Shown: positions 10,399-19,531, numbered from the stretch's first letter. The stretch is 64,000 nucleotides of DNA from Billgrantia bachuensis (GCF_011742165.1 NZ_JAAQTO010000028.1:1-64000); one strand, 5' to 3'. Translations and numbers: made by a program. The notes: generated from the letters alone by a model not told the origin.

Positions 10399-11225
10399 GA
10401 GCGGCGCTCCGAGGAATTCGTGTTGTCGTCGGCCCAGGCGGGGCGGCGCTTCTCGAAGAAGCTGGTCAGGCCTTCCTGACCTTCGGCGCTCACGCGCAGC
10501 TCGCTGATCACGCGGCAGGTGTGCTCGCGGGTGGCCTTGCTGTCGGCGTCGCGAGCCACTTCGGCGAGCAGCGACTTGGTGGCGCGCTGGGCCTGGGGCG
10601 AGCCGGCCAGCAGGGTCTCGATCATTTCACTCACGGCCTCGTCGATATGATCGTGGCCGACGATCTGGTGGGCCAGGCCCAGTTCCAGCGCCTTGTCGGC
10701 GTCGATCACCTCGGCGGTGAGCGCGTAGCGGCGCATCTGACGCGAGCCCAGGGCGCGCTGCACGTAGGGGCTGATCACGGCGGGCGAGAGACCGATCTTG
10801 ACCTCGGAGAGGCAGAACTTGGCCTTCTCGGAAACGATCACCACGTCGCAGCAGGCGGCCAAACCTACGGCCCCGCCGAAGGCGGCCCCCTGCACGCGGC
10901 ACACGGTGGGGCAGGGCAGGGTGTCCAGGCCGTGCATCAGCTGCGAGAGCTTGCGCGAGTCGGCCAGATTGCCCTCGAAATCGTACTCCACCATGCGCTT
11001 CATCCAGTTCAGGTCGGCGCCGGCGGAGAAGCTCTTGCCCTCGGAGCCCAGCACCACCACGCGCACCTCGCCGTGGCGAGCGGCGTCGTGGAGCTTGTGG
11101 AGATGCTCGTTGAGCTCGGCGATCAGGCTGTCGTCGAAGGCGTTGTGCACCTCGGGACGGTTCAGCGTCAGCCGGGCGGCGCCGCGATCGTCGATGTTCA
11201 GGTTCGAATATGTCTGTGTGGTCAT
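10395..11225 (-). CDS. liuC: Methylglutaconyl-CoA hydratase (enoyl-CoA hydratase family)
   Basis: Hydrates 3-methylglutaconyl-CoA to HMG-CoA in the leucine pathway. It has 276 residues of crotonase fold: oxyanion-hole segment SFSAGADLNWMKRM (about 66-79) and VQGAAFGGAVGLAACCDVVI (about 110-130). The isomerase-type Glu pair is replaced as in methylglutaconyl-CoA hydratases. It overlaps liuD by 4 bp (ATGA) but is separated from liuB by an unusual 180-bp spacer rich in repeats. Its substrate is inferred from the liu gene order. Confidence 0.9.
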   Translation of the reverse strand: MTTQTYSNLNIDDRGAARLTLNRPEVHNAFDDSLIAELNEHLHKLHDAARHGEVRVVVLGSEGKSFSAGADLNWMKRMVEYDFEGNLADSRKLSQLMHGLDTLPCPTVCRVQGAAFGGAVGLAACCDVVIVSEKAKFCLSEVKIGLSPAVISPYVQRALGSRQMRRYALTAEVIDADKALELGLAHQIVGHDHIDEAVSEMIETLLAGSPQAQRATKSLLAEVARDADSKATREHTCRVISELRVSAEGQEGLTSFFEKRRPAWADDNTNSSERRS

Positions 11226-11261
11226 GTCACTGTCCTGATGGCTGCGAGCCCGAGGAAGAGT

Positions 11262-11404
11262 GCGGCTGCGCCGCTATAAGAGGGAAGAACGGCGCTGCGC
11301 GCCTTGAAGAGGGAAGAACCCCTATCTTGCCTTCCTTCTTCTGTATTCTTCACTCTTACATCTTCTCTCTTCCTTCTTACCTCTTCCTTCTCGCGCAACG
11401 CGCG
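11262..11404. repeat. Intercistronic repeat block: three short hairpins, a duplicated 13-mer and a heptamer tandem array
   Basis: Between liuB and liuC lie hairpin GCGGC-TGC-GCCGC (11262-11274), AAGAGGGAAGAAC (11278-11290), hairpin GGCGC-TGC-GCGCC (11291-11303), the same AAGAGGGAAGAAC (11307-11319), then seven consecutive heptamers of form NNNTCTT (11344-11392, last copy imperfect), and hairpin CGCGC-AAC-GCGCG (11392-11404) next to the liuB stop. On the transcribed strand the array reads as purine-rich AAGANNN units resembling repeated ribosome-binding sites. Its composition differs sharply from the flanking genes. Confidence 0.8.
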
Positions 11405-11405
11405 G

Positions 11406-13013
11406 CTACATCCGGAAGACGCCGAACTTGGTTTCCTGTACTTCCGCATTCATCGCCGCGGCGAGCGACAGCCCCAGCACGTCGCGGGTCTGGGCCGGGT
11501 CGATCACGCCGTCGTCCCACAGCCGCGCGCTGGCGTAGTAGGGGTGGCCCTGGTGCTCGTACTGCTCGCGGGTGGGCTGCTTGAAGGCTTCCTCCTCCTC
11601 CTTACTCCACTCGCGGCCTTCGCGCTCGTACTGTTCGCGCTTGACCTGGGCCAGCACGCCGGCGGCCTGTTCGCCGCCCATTACCGAAATGCGCGCGTTG
11701 GGCCACATGAACAGCAGGTTGGGTTCGTAGGCGCGGCCGCACATGCCGTAGTTGCCGGCGCCGAAGCTGCCGCCGATCAGCACGGTGAACTTGGGCACCT
11801 TGGCACAGGCCACGGCGGTGACGAGCTTGGCGCCGTGCTTGGCGATGCCTTCGTGCTCGTACTTGGAGCCGACCATGAAGCCGGTGATGTTCTGCAGGAA
11901 CACCAGCGGGATCTTGCGCTGGGCGCACAGTTCGATGAAGTGGGCACCCTTCACCGCGGATTCGGAGAACAGCACACCGTTGTTGGCGACGATACCCACC
12001 GGGTAGCCGTGGATGTGGGCGAAGCCGGTGACCAGGGTGTCGCCGTAGTAGCGCTTGAATTCGTCGAAGTCGGAGTCGTCGACGATACGGCCGATCACCT
12101 CGCGCACGTCGAACGGCTTCTTGAGGTCGGTGCCGACGATGCCGTAGATCTCGCTGGGGTCCAGCCGCGGGGGCTTGGGCTCCTGCATCTTGAGCTGGCC
12201 GCGCTTCTGCCAGTTCAGCCGCGACACACAGGCGCGGGCGAGCTGGAGGGCGTGGGCGTCGTTCTCGGCGTAGTGGTCGGCCACGCCACTCTTCTTGGCG
12301 TGCACGTCGGCGCCGCCCAGGTCCTCGGCGCTGATGCTCTCGCCGGTAGCGGCCTTCACCAGCGGCGGGCCGCCGAGGAAAATGGTGCCCTGCTGCTTGA
12401 CGATGATCGACTCGTCGGCCATGGCTGGCACGTAGGCGCCGCCCGCGGTGCACGAGCCCATCACCACGGCGATCTGCGGGATGCCTTCGGCTGAGAGGGT
12501 GGCCTGGTTGTAGAAGATGCGCCCGAAGTGGTCGCGGTCGGGGAACACTTCGTCCTGGCGGGGCAGGAAGGCACCGCCGGAGTCGACCAGGTAGATGCAC
12601 GGCAGGCGATGCTTGCGGGCGATCTCCTGGGCGCGGATGTGCTTCTTCACCGTGAGCGGGTAGTAGGTGCCGCCCTTGACGGTGGCGTCGTTGGCGACGA
12701 TCACGCACTCCACGCCACTCACACGGCCGATGCCGGTGACTACGCCGGCGGCGGGTACGTCGCTTTCGTATACCTCATGGGCGGCCAGCGCCGAGAACTC
12801 GAGGAAGGGCGAGCCTTCGTCGATCAAGTGGTCGATGCGGTCGCGCACGAACAGCTTGCCGCGGGATTCGTGCCGGGTGCGGGCCTTCTCGCCGCCGCCC
12901 TGGCTGATCGCCGCGGTCAGCTCGCGCAGTTTCATCACCTCGTGGCGCATGGCCTTTTCGTTGGCCTGGAAGCCGTCGCTGCGCGGGTTGACCTGGGTGT
13001 TCAAAATCGCCAT
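11406..13013 (-). CDS. liuB: 3-methylcrotonyl-CoA carboxylase carboxyltransferase (beta) subunit
   Basis: Transfers carboxyl from LiuD biotin to 3-methylcrotonyl-CoA. It has 535 residues with two crotonase-like halves: the N-terminal part has [20 protein letters not shown] and [12 protein letters not shown]-type CoA contacts, and the C-terminal part has [20 protein letters not shown] and [16 protein letters not shown], all characteristic of MCCase beta rather than propionyl-CoA carboxylase. The ATG follows GGGGAG and lies 11 bp after liuA. The gene is followed by the repeat spacer before liuC. Confidence 0.93.
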   Translation of the reverse strand: MAILNTQVNPRSDGFQANEKAMRHEVMKLRELTAAISQGGGEKARTRHESRGKLFVRDRIDHLIDEGSPFLEFSALAAHEVYESDVPAAGVVTGIGRVSGVECVIVANDATVKGGTYYPLTVKKHIRAQEIARKHRLPCIYLVDSGGAFLPRQDEVFPDRDHFGRIFYNQATLSAEGIPQIAVVMGSCTAGGAYVPAMADESIIVKQQGTIFLGGPPLVKAATGESISAEDLGGADVHAKKSGVADHYAENDAHALQLARACVSRLNWQKRGQLKMQEPKPPRLDPSEIYGIVGTDLKKPFDVREVIGRIVDDSDFDEFKRYYGDTLVTGFAHIHGYPVGIVANNGVLFSESAVKGAHFIELCAQRKIPLVFLQNITGFMVGSKYEHEGIAKHGAKLVTAVACAKVPKFTVLIGGSFGAGNYGMCGRAYEPNLLFMWPNARISVMGGEQAAGVLAQVKREQYEREGREWSKEEEEAFKQPTREQYEHQGHPYYASARLWDDGVIDPAQTRDVLGLSLAAAMNAEVQETKFGVFRM

Positions 13014-13024
13014 CGGGGCTCCCC

Positions 13025-14194
13025 TTACTTGGACTCGTTGAAGAGTTCGCGGCCGATCAGCATACGGCGGATTTCACTGGTGCCGGCGCCGATCTCGTAC
13101 AGCTTGGCGTCGCGCAGCAGGCGCCCGGTGGGGTACTCGTTGATATAGCCGTTGCCACCGAGCAGTTGGATGGCGTCCAGCGCCACCTGGGTGGCCTTCT
13201 CAGCGCAGTAGAGGATCACGCCGGCGGCGTCCTTCCGGGAGGTCTGGCCGCGATCGCAACCGGCCGCCACGGCATAGAGATAGGCGCGGCAGGCGTTCAG
13301 CGTGGTGTACATGTCGGCGATCTTTCCTTGTACCAGCTGGAACTCGCCGATTGACTGGTCGAACTGCTTGCGCTCGTGGATGTAGGGCACCACGACATCC
13401 ATGGCGGCCTGCATGATACCGATGGGGCCGGCGGCGAGCACGGTGCGCTCGTAGTCCAGGCCGCTCATCAGCACGCGCACGCCTTTGCCTTCCTCGCCCA
13501 GCACGTTCTCGATCGGCACTTCGCAGTCCTGGAATACCAGCTCGCAGGTGTTGGAGCCGCGCATGCCGAGCTTGTCGAGCTTCTGGGCGGTGGAAAAGCC
13601 CTTGAAGTCCTTCTCGATGATGAAGGCGGTGATGCCCTTGGAGCCGGCTTCCGGGTCGGTCTTGGCGTAGACCACCAGCACGTCGGCGTCGGGGCCGTTG
13701 GTGATCCACATCTTGTTGCCGTTGAGCACGTAGTGGTCGCCTTCGCGACGCGCACGCAGCTTCATCGAGACCACATCGGAACCGGCGCCCGGCTCGGACA
13801 TGGCCAGCGCGCCAACGTGTTCGCCGCTGATCAGCTTGGGCAGGTACTTGGCTTTCTGTTCGGCACTAGCGTTGATCTTGAGCTGGTTCACGCACAGGTT
13901 GGAGTGCGCGCCGTAGGAGAGACCCACTGAGGCGCTGGCGCGGGAGATTTCCTCCATGGCGATGCAGTGCGCCAGGTAGCCCATGCCGCTACCGCCATCC
14001 TCTTCCGGCACGGTGATGCCGAGCAGGCCCATGTCGCCGAACTTGCGCCACAGATCGTTGGGGAACTCATTCTTCTCGTCGATCTCGGCGGCGCGCGGGG
14101 CGATCTCGTCGCGGGCGAAGGCATTCACATGGTCGCGCAGCATGTTGAGTTCGTCATCGAGGCCGAAGTCGAGGGGCTTGTAGGACGTGAACAT
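13025..14194 (-). CDS. liuA: Isovaleryl-CoA dehydrogenase
   Basis: FAD acyl-CoA dehydrogenase oxidising isovaleryl-CoA to 3-methylcrotonyl-CoA, the first gene of the liu operon, 389 residues. I see acyl-CoA dehydrogenase signatures [17 protein letters not shown] and [22 protein letters not shown] plus [18 protein letters not shown] at the C-terminus. The start [11 protein letters not shown] at 14194 is preferred over the longer open frame because GGGAG lies 10 bp upstream and homologues begin here. The promoter region carries a perfect 16-bp palindrome about 110 bp upstream. Confidence 0.92.
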   Translation of the reverse strand: MFTSYKPLDFGLDDELNMLRDHVNAFARDEIAPRAAEIDEKNEFPNDLWRKFGDMGLLGITVPEEDGGSGMGYLAHCIAMEEISRASASVGLSYGAHSNLCVNQLKINASAEQKAKYLPKLISGEHVGALAMSEPGAGSDVVSMKLRARREGDHYVLNGNKMWITNGPDADVLVVYAKTDPEAGSKGITAFIIEKDFKGFSTAQKLDKLGMRGSNTCELVFQDCEVPIENVLGEEGKGVRVLMSGLDYERTVLAAGPIGIMQAAMDVVVPYIHERKQFDQSIGEFQLVQGKIADMYTTLNACRAYLYAVAAGCDRGQTSRKDAAGVILYCAEKATQVALDAIQLLGGNGYINEYPTGRLLRDAKLYEIGAGTSEIRRMLIGRELFNESK

Positions 14195-14300
14195 GGCGGC
14201 GGAACTCCCTAGTGTCAGTGGTAGACCAGCTGTCTGGTGATGCGGGCCGCGCAGGCGCAACCCGCAGTGCTATTTACGAATGGTACTAGACTAGGCGAGG

Positions 14301-14316
14301 TTTACGTTAACGTAAA
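14301..14316. promoter_or_regulatory. Perfect palindrome, probable LiuR operator of the liu operon
   Basis: TTTACGTTAACGTAAA is a perfect 16-bp inverted repeat 107 bp upstream of liuA. It fits the kind of site described for the MerR-family regulator LiuR in gammaproteobacteria. On the minus strand TTTACG within it could serve as a -35, with TAGTCT 17 bp downstream as a weak -10. No liuR gene is in the window, so the regulator would act from elsewhere. Confidence 0.6.
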
Positions 14317-14412
14317 GTGCAGCTTCCGGGGGTGCGACGAATGTCGAAGATGGAGAGCGGGAAGGGACGTAGAACAGGGGCTAAAGGGAAGCGTGGCAGA
14401 AGGTTGGGATGG

Positions 14413-14441
14413 GCGCCACCGGTCGGTATGGCCGGTGGCGC
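14413..14441 (-). terminator. Hairpin after the sbtA-like gene
   Basis: A 10-bp perfect stem, GCGCCACCGG/CCGGTGGCGC, with a 9-base loop lies 21 bp downstream of the sbtA-like stop on the minus strand. It has no real U-tract. It separates this gene from the liu promoter, so termination here is plausible but unproven. Confidence 0.45.
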
Positions 14442-14461
14442 AGCGCCAGGCTCAGCTTGAC

Positions 14462-15400
14462 TCAGCCCAGCCACATGGCGAGCTGGTGGTAGATGGGGAT
14501 GCCCACGATCACGTTCAGCGGGAAGGTAAAGCCGAGCGAGGCCAGCATCGCCAGGCCGATGTTGGCCTGGGGAATGGCGGTGCGCATGGCGGCCGGGGCG
14601 GCAATGTACGAGGCGCTGGCAGCGAGGGCGGTGAGGATCATCAGCGAGCCGGTCGGCAGGCCCAGCAGCAGCCCGACCGCGAGACCGGCCATGGCCAGCG
14701 CGAACGGCGCTGCCAGGGCGAAGGTAAGCAGGCGCCAATGGAACCAGGGAATCGGGCGCAGGGTTTCCGCCGCGGTCAGGCCCATCTGCAGCAGGAACAG
14801 GGCCAGCACGGCATGGAAGGCGCCGGTGAGCAGGTCGGTGACGTTGGCGCCTTCGGCAGGGCCGTACATGGCGCCGATCACCGCGCCGCCGGCCAGCAGG
14901 ATCACGCCGCGGTTGGTCAACGTCTCGTGCCAGATGCCTTGCAGCGCTTCGCTGGAGTCCTTGCCCGAGTGGCGGCGAAACAGCGCGATGGCGACCATGA
15001 TCGCCGGTAGCTCCATCATCACCAAGTAGAGGGTGACCTCGGCGCCGATGGGCAGGGCGCGGCTTTCGGCGAAGGCCAGCGCCACGGCAAAGGTGCCGGC
15101 GCTGACCGAGCCGTAGTGGGCGGCAATGCTGGCGCTATCGGCCGGCGATAGCCGTACCAGGCGACGCAACACCGGCATCAGGGCCAGCGGGATCAGCCCG
15201 CCCAGGGCGGCTACGGCGAGCAGTTCGGGTATCAGCGACCAGCTGAGGTTGCCGTACAGGGACATGCCACCCTTGAGGCCGATGGTCAGCATCAGCAGCA
15301 GGCTCAGGGTGTCGTAGGCGGCCTTGGGAATGGTGAGATCGGATTTCACGACGCCGGCGAGCAGGCCGAGCAGGAAGAACATCACGACGATGTCGGGCAT
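14462..15400 (-). CDS. SbtA-family sodium-dependent bicarbonate transporter
   Basis: Inner-membrane protein of 312 residues with about ten hydrophobic segments in two inverted halves, the layout of the SbtA (DUF897) family. Family-like segments are LTIGLKGGMSLYG, AAHYGSVSAGTFAVALAF and SASYIAAPAAMRTAIPQAN. Cyanobacterial SbtA is a Na+/HCO3- symporter of the carbon-concentrating mechanism. In a heterotroph it may feed carboxylases, two of whose subunits are in the adjacent liu operon. The start at 15400 (MPDIVVMFF) is preferred over an upstream one that would add an Arg-rich decapeptide. It is divergent from a LysR gene. No SbtB (PII-like) partner is seen. Confidence 0.85.
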   Translation of the reverse strand: MPDIVVMFFLLGLLAGVVKSDLTIPKAAYDTLSLLLMLTIGLKGGMSLYGNLSWSLIPELLAVAALGGLIPLALMPVLRRLVRLSPADSASIAAHYGSVSAGTFAVALAFAESRALPIGAEVTLYLVMMELPAIMVAIALFRRHSGKDSSEALQGIWHETLTNRGVILLAGGAVIGAMYGPAEGANVTDLLTGAFHAVLALFLLQMGLTAAETLRPIPWFHWRLLTFALAAPFALAMAGLAVGLLLGLPTGSLMILTALAASASYIAAPAAMRTAIPQANIGLAMLASLGFTFPLNVIVGIPIYHQLAMWLG

Positions 15401-15492
15401 GGGCTCTCTTCTTCTGGAACGCAATGGCAAGGTAGTCGCGGATTGTGAGGAATGCCTGGTATTGATTCCAATTGAATGTCATGACAATTAGT

Positions 15493-15508
15493 ATAGATAT
15501 TTATCTAT
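15493..15508. promoter_or_regulatory. LysR-type operator candidate between sbtA-like and lysR genes
   Basis: ATAGATA-TT-TATCTAT is a perfect inverted repeat with a 2-base centre, in an AT-rich stretch of the 131-bp divergent gap. It fits the T-N11-A type symmetrical site of LysR regulators and lies 24 bp before the lysR start, so it could serve autoregulation and control of the transporter. Confidence 0.55.
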
Positions 15509-15531
15509 GAAAGCTGTTTCGGAGCTGCGCC

Positions 15532-16494
15532 GTGAACGTACGCCATCTGACGTTTCGCCTGCTGCAGGTGTATGTTGCCGTGGTGCGAACGGGCTCGGTC
15601 AGCGAGGCCGCACGGCAGCTTCACCTGACCCAGCCCACCGTTTCCCAGCAGCTCAAGCGGCTGGTCGAAGCAGTAGGGGAACCGCTGCTGCAAAGCGGCC
15701 ATGGGCGATTGACCACAACGCAAGCAGGCCAGGAACTCTACCGCGCCAGCCGCGAGGTGCTGGGCCGCTTCGACGACTTCCAGGATTACCTCACCGCACT
15801 GCGCGGCGGCGAGCGGGGGCGCTTCAGCATCGCCCTGGTCAATACCGCCCAGTACGTCCTGCCGCGCCTGCTCGGCCCCTACAGCCAGGCCTTCCCCGAT
15901 GTCGACGTGACCCTGCACATCGGCAACCGCCGCCAGATGCTCACGCGCTTCGAGCGCCAGGACGACGATCTCTACGTGTTCAGCCACCCGCCCTCGCTGG
16001 CCCATGCCCTGGCCGGCCGCTTCCTGCGCAACCCCCTGGTGGTGGTCGCGCCACAGGGGCACCCCCTGGCGGATCGCGACCGTATCGCCATGAGGGAGCT
16101 GCTTGGGGAACGCTTGCTGCTGCGCGAACCGGGCTCGGCGACGCGCATGATGTTCGAGGGCTGGCTCCAGGAGCATGGCCTGTCGCTGGGCCCCACGCTG
16201 CAGATGGCCAGCAACGAGGCGATTCGTGTCGGCGTGGCGGCCGGGCTGGGCCTGGCCGTGCTATCCGAGCACGTGCTGCCACCGGAACACCCCGATATCG
16301 CGATCCTCCCAGTGACCGATTTCCCCATCGAGAGCCACTGGCAGTTCATCGTGCGCCGCGACCGCCGCCTGCCCCATGCCGCGCTGGGATTCCTGCGCTT
16401 CGCCTCGGAGCATCTCGACGAGTGCGTGGAGCCGCGCTTCGTGGCCAATGAGTTGGAGGTGATGCTGGGGCGGCGGTTGGAAGACTCCTCATGA
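15532..16494 (+). CDS. LysR-family transcriptional regulator (divergent from sbtA-like gene)
   Basis: 320 residues: an N-terminal winged helix-turn-helix (AARQLHLTQPTVSQQLKRL, residues about 26-44) and a C-terminal periplasmic-binding-like effector domain (LysR substrate domain, about 95-300). The start is GTG with GGAG 7 bp upstream. Divergence from the bicarbonate transporter and a palindrome between them suggest it controls that gene, as CmpR/CbbR-type regulators do for carbon uptake; that role is inferred. It converges on tctA with only 5 bp between the stops. Confidence 0.88.
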   Translation: MNVRHLTFRLLQVYVAVVRTGSVSEAARQLHLTQPTVSQQLKRLVEAVGEPLLQSGHGRLTTTQAGQELYRASREVLGRFDDFQDYLTALRGGERGRFSIALVNTAQYVLPRLLGPYSQAFPDVDVTLHIGNRRQMLTRFERQDDDLYVFSHPPSLAHALAGRFLRNPLVVVAPQGHPLADRDRIAMRELLGERLLLREPGSATRMMFEGWLQEHGLSLGPTLQMASNEAIRVGVAAGLGLAVLSEHVLPPEHPDIAILPVTDFPIESHWQFIVRRDRRLPHAALGFLRFASEHLDECVEPRFVANELEVMLGRRLEDSS

Positions 16495-16499
16495 AGGTC

Positions 16500-18005
16500 T
16501 CAGGCAGCTTGATCCTGCGACTGGCGACGATGACGCAGCGTCTTCCACAGCTGCGAGAGCAGCACCACGGCCAGCAGAGCGATGATGCCCAGCGAGATGG
16601 GGCGGGTGAACAGCACCGTCCAGTCGTTCTGGGCAATCAGCATGGTCAAGCGGAAGTTCTGCTCCGCCATGGGGCCCAGCAGCACCCCCAGCACCACGGG
16701 CGCCAGCGGGAAACCAAGCCGGTTCAGCAGGTAGCCGGCCAGGCCGAAGGCCAGCATCACGTAGAGATCCGTGACGTTGCCGTTCACGGTGTACACGCCC
16801 ACCGCCATCAGCACCAGGGTGGTGGGCACCAGCAGCGCGGAGGGCATGCGCAGCACCTGGGCGAACAGGCGCGTCGCCACCATGCCGCCGAGCAGCAGCA
16901 ACAGCATGGCCGTCAGCAGCATCTGCCACATGAAGCCGAATGCCACGTCGGGGGAGCGGGTGAACAGCTGCGGACCGGGTTGCAGCCCATGGATCATCAG
17001 TGCGCCCAGCACCAGTGCCGCAACCAGGTTGCCGGGAATGCCCAGCGTCAGCGAGGGGATCATGGCTGCCGCGTTGTCGGCGCTGTTGCCGGACTCCGCC
17101 GCGGCGACGCCGACCGGATTGCCGCTGCCGAAGGTCTCGGGGTCCGGCGCCTTGCGCTTGGCCTCGTTGTAGCTGAGCAGGGCGGCCAGGTTGCCGCCGG
17201 CGCCCGGCAGGATGCCCACGGCCACACCGATCAGCGAAGAGCGGCTCCAGGTACGCCAGTGGCGGCGCAGCAGGCCCAGGCTGCCACCGCTCGGCTTGGC
17301 GCGAAAACTGTCGCTGTTGAAGTAGGATTCGTTGCGCTTTTCCGCCATCTCGAGCACGGGCGGCACGGCATACAGCCCGATCAGTACGATGAGTAGCTCG
17401 AAACCGCCTGACAGATAGAGCGAATCGAAAGTGAAGCGCTCTTCCCCGCTGATGGTATCGATACCCACCAGGCCGATGATGACGCCGAGCAGGGCGCTGA
17501 GCATGCCCTTGCTGACATCCTGGCCCACCAGCACGGCGATGCTGACGAGGCCGAATACGGCCACCCAGAAGTACTCCGCCGGGCCGAACGCCAGGGTTAC
17601 CTTGGCCAGCATGGGGGCCAGCGTCATCAGGGCCAGGGCGCTGACGATACCGCCGATGGCGGACGACCAGCAAGCCGTCTTCAGGGCCAGCCCGCCTTCG
17701 CCCTTGCGTGTCATCGGGTAGCCGTCGAAGGTGGTGGCGATGGCAGCGGGCGTGCCGGGAATGTTGAGCAGGATGGCGGGAATGGCGCCGCCGTACATGG
17801 AGCCGTTGTAGATCCCGGCGACTAGCCCCAGGGCAATGATGGGGTCGAAGCCGTAGGTCAGCGGCAGCATCAGGGCAATGGCCATGACCGGATTCAAGCC
17901 GGGCAGCGCACCGATCAGGATACCGATCAGCGTGCCGACGAACAGGCTGATCAGCGAGCCGAGCTGCAGGGCCACCGGGAGCGCATTCAGGAGCGATTCG
18001 AACAT
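16500..18005 (-). CDS. tctA: Tripartite tricarboxylate transporter large membrane subunit TctA
   Basis: Large permease of a TTT-family secondary importer, 501 residues with about 12 membrane helices. The conserved GALPGLNPVMAIALMLPLTYG (first residues 34-54) and the second copy GVAVGILPGAGGNLAALLSYNEAKR mark TctA. The gene is last in a tctC-tctB-tctA unit, 14 bp after tctB. It should work with TctC as the periplasmic receptor; substrates in the family are citrate-like carboxylates and aromatic acids. Confidence 0.93.
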   Translation of the reverse strand: MFESLLNALPVALQLGSLISLFVGTLIGILIGALPGLNPVMAIALMLPLTYGFDPIIALGLVAGIYNGSMYGGAIPAILLNIPGTPAAIATTFDGYPMTRKGEGGLALKTACWSSAIGGIVSALALMTLAPMLAKVTLAFGPAEYFWVAVFGLVSIAVLVGQDVSKGMLSALLGVIIGLVGIDTISGEERFTFDSLYLSGGFELLIVLIGLYAVPPVLEMAEKRNESYFNSDSFRAKPSGGSLGLLRRHWRTWSRSSLIGVAVGILPGAGGNLAALLSYNEAKRKAPDPETFGSGNPVGVAAAESGNSADNAAAMIPSLTLGIPGNLVAALVLGALMIHGLQPGPQLFTRSPDVAFGFMWQMLLTAMLLLLLGGMVATRLFAQVLRMPSALLVPTTLVLMAVGVYTVNGNVTDLYVMLAFGLAGYLLNRLGFPLAPVVLGVLLGPMAEQNFRLTMLIAQNDWTVLFTRPISLGIIALLAVVLLSQLWKTLRHRRQSQDQAA

Positions 18006-18019
18006 GAGCTGGACCCTAT

Positions 18020-18520
18020 CTAGGAGGCGAGGAAGAACTCGACGGGAAGGGGGCGCTTGAGCACCACGGCGAACAGGGCGTACAGCAGCGTGATGAAGCC
18101 CAGGGTAATGCCCGCCACCACGGCGGGGCGCCGCTCTCCCAGCAGCACGGCCAGCAGCGTGATGAACAGGGCGCTGGTGGTATAGAAGCCGACGATCGGC
18201 AGGGCCGTGTAGTACACCAGACAGCAGCCCAGGGTTGTGGTGAAGCGCGGCGCGTGATCGACCAGGGCGGGAGCCGGGTGGGGCGTCGTGTGGCGGCCGG
18301 CGGCGGTCGTGGTTCGCGCGGCCAGCACGCTCTTCATGCCTCGCCAGATCAGGGGCAGGGAGAACGCGCCCATCAGGGTGCCGACCCCGATGGGAACGTA
18401 GGCGGCATCGGCAAAGAAGCCCTTCCCCATCCAGACGGTGGTGACGCCAATGATGAGGAAGGCAATGCCAGAGAAGAGATCTCTGTAGTTCATGGTCTTA
18501 TCGATGCCTTTGCCGGTCAC
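18020..18520 (-). CDS. tctB: Tripartite tricarboxylate transporter small membrane subunit TctB
   Basis: Small membrane subunit, 166 residues with four hydrophobic segments (about 14-34, 42-60, 86-105, 118-160), the TctB layout. The GTG at 18520 overlaps the tctC stop as GTGA, a coupling arrangement; an ATG nine codons later (18493, MNYRDLFSGI) is an alternative start. It sits between tctC and tctA as in known TTT operons. Sequence conservation in this family is low, so the call rests largely on size, topology and order. Confidence 0.85.
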   Translation of the reverse strand: MTGKGIDKTMNYRDLFSGIAFLIIGVTTVWMGKGFFADAAYVPIGVGTLMGAFSLPLIWRGMKSVLAARTTTAAGRHTTPHPAPALVDHAPRFTTTLGCCLVYYTALPIVGFYTTSALFITLLAVLLGERRPAVVAGITLGFITLLYALFAVVLKRPLPVEFFLAS

Positions 18521-19476
18521 TGTTGCTTGAGGCCGAGGTTTTCCAGGGTCTCGCCGATGGCCTGGGTTTCCTGTTTCAGGCGTTCGCGCAGTTCTTCACC
18601 ACGAACCAGGTTGAGGGTTTCGCCCTGGGCGGCGAGGAATTCCTGGAACTCCGGGTGCTCCACGGCGCGGGCCACGGCATCGGCGACCGCTTCGGCGCGC
18701 TCTTCCTCCATGCCTTCGGGGCCCAGCATCATGCGCCAGAGCACGGTCTCGAGCTCGGGATGGCCCAAGGCGGCGAGTCCGGATGCCTGGGGCAAGGCTT
18801 CGTTGTCATCGGCAGAGGTGACCAGCAGGCACTTGGCCTGGCCTTCCTCGACATAGGGCAGCACCGGCGTGATGGAGCCGCCGTAGATGTCGACGTGGCC
18901 GCCGAGGAAGTTCTGCAGGGTCTCGCCGGCACCGCCGAAGGGAATCGGGCGGGCGGTGATGTCGTAGGCTTCGAAGATCCGCTCCGCCGCCAGGCGCATG
19001 GTGCCGCCGACGCCATCGTTGCCATAGGTATACTTGCCGGGGTTGGCTTGCAGCTCGGCAAGGAACTCCTCGCCGCTCTCGGCGGGGAAGTCGGGCGCGA
19101 CGCAGAGGGTATAGGCGCTCTGCGAGGTGCTGGTAATGGGGGTCAGCGTCTCGTAGGAGTACTGCACACGCTGCATGTGCGGCACCGTGGTGATGGGGCT
19201 GTTCCAGGTGGAAAGCAGGGTATAGCCATCGGGGCGCGCGCGGGAGAACTGGTTGACGCCGATGGCGCCGCCGCCGCCCGCCACGTTGAGCACGGCGACG
19301 GGCTGGCCCAGTTCCTCCTCGAGGTACTGGTTGAGCATGCGCGCCACGTTATCGGTGCCGCCGCCTGCGGGTGCCGGCACGATGAGCTCGATGGGGCGGT
19401 CCGGATAATCGGCCATGGCCGGGGTGAAGGCAAGGGCCGATACGGTGGCGGTGGTGAGGAGCAGCGTGGTTTTCAT
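18517..19476 (-). CDS. tctC: Periplasmic solute receptor TctC (Bug family)
   Basis: Extracytoplasmic receptor of the TTT importer, 319 residues. The start at 19476 gives a signal peptide ending TPAMA, followed by DYPDRPIELIVPAPAGGGTD, the Bug-family N-terminal motif with the ligand-contacting P-x-GGG-D loop. The open frame extends 160 codons upstream but that part is shadow. A 55-bp gap separates it from the upstream GntR regulator gene on the same strand, so the regulator may be co-transcribed. The ligand is unknown; the neighbouring LigI-like hydrolase hints at a carboxylated lactone or aromatic-derived acid. Confidence 0.92.
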   Translation of the reverse strand: MKTTLLLTTATVSALAFTPAMADYPDRPIELIVPAPAGGGTDNVARMLNQYLEEELGQPVAVLNVAGGGGAIGVNQFSRARPDGYTLLSTWNSPITTVPHMQRVQYSYETLTPITSTSQSAYTLCVAPDFPAESGEEFLAELQANPGKYTYGNDGVGGTMRLAAERIFEAYDITARPIPFGGAGETLQNFLGGHVDIYGGSITPVLPYVEEGQAKCLLVTSADDNEALPQASGLAALGHPELETVLWRMMLGPEGMEEERAEAVADAVARAVEHPEFQEFLAAQGETLNLVRGEELRERLKQETQAIGETLENLGLKQQ

Positions 19477-19531
19477 TTGTCGTACCTGTTGTTGGAGTCG
19501 TTGGGACATGGGGCGGGCATCGAGGCCCGCT

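Noticed and set aside
8041-10479. 812-codon open frame on the plus strand
   Set aside because: It runs antisense to liuD, whose motifs are unmistakable, and is a by-product of GC-rich third positions; its translation is Gly/His/Val-rich without family features.
11304-12494. 396-codon open frame on the plus strand
   Set aside because: Antisense to liuB and into the repeat spacer; no ribosome site or recognisable domains.
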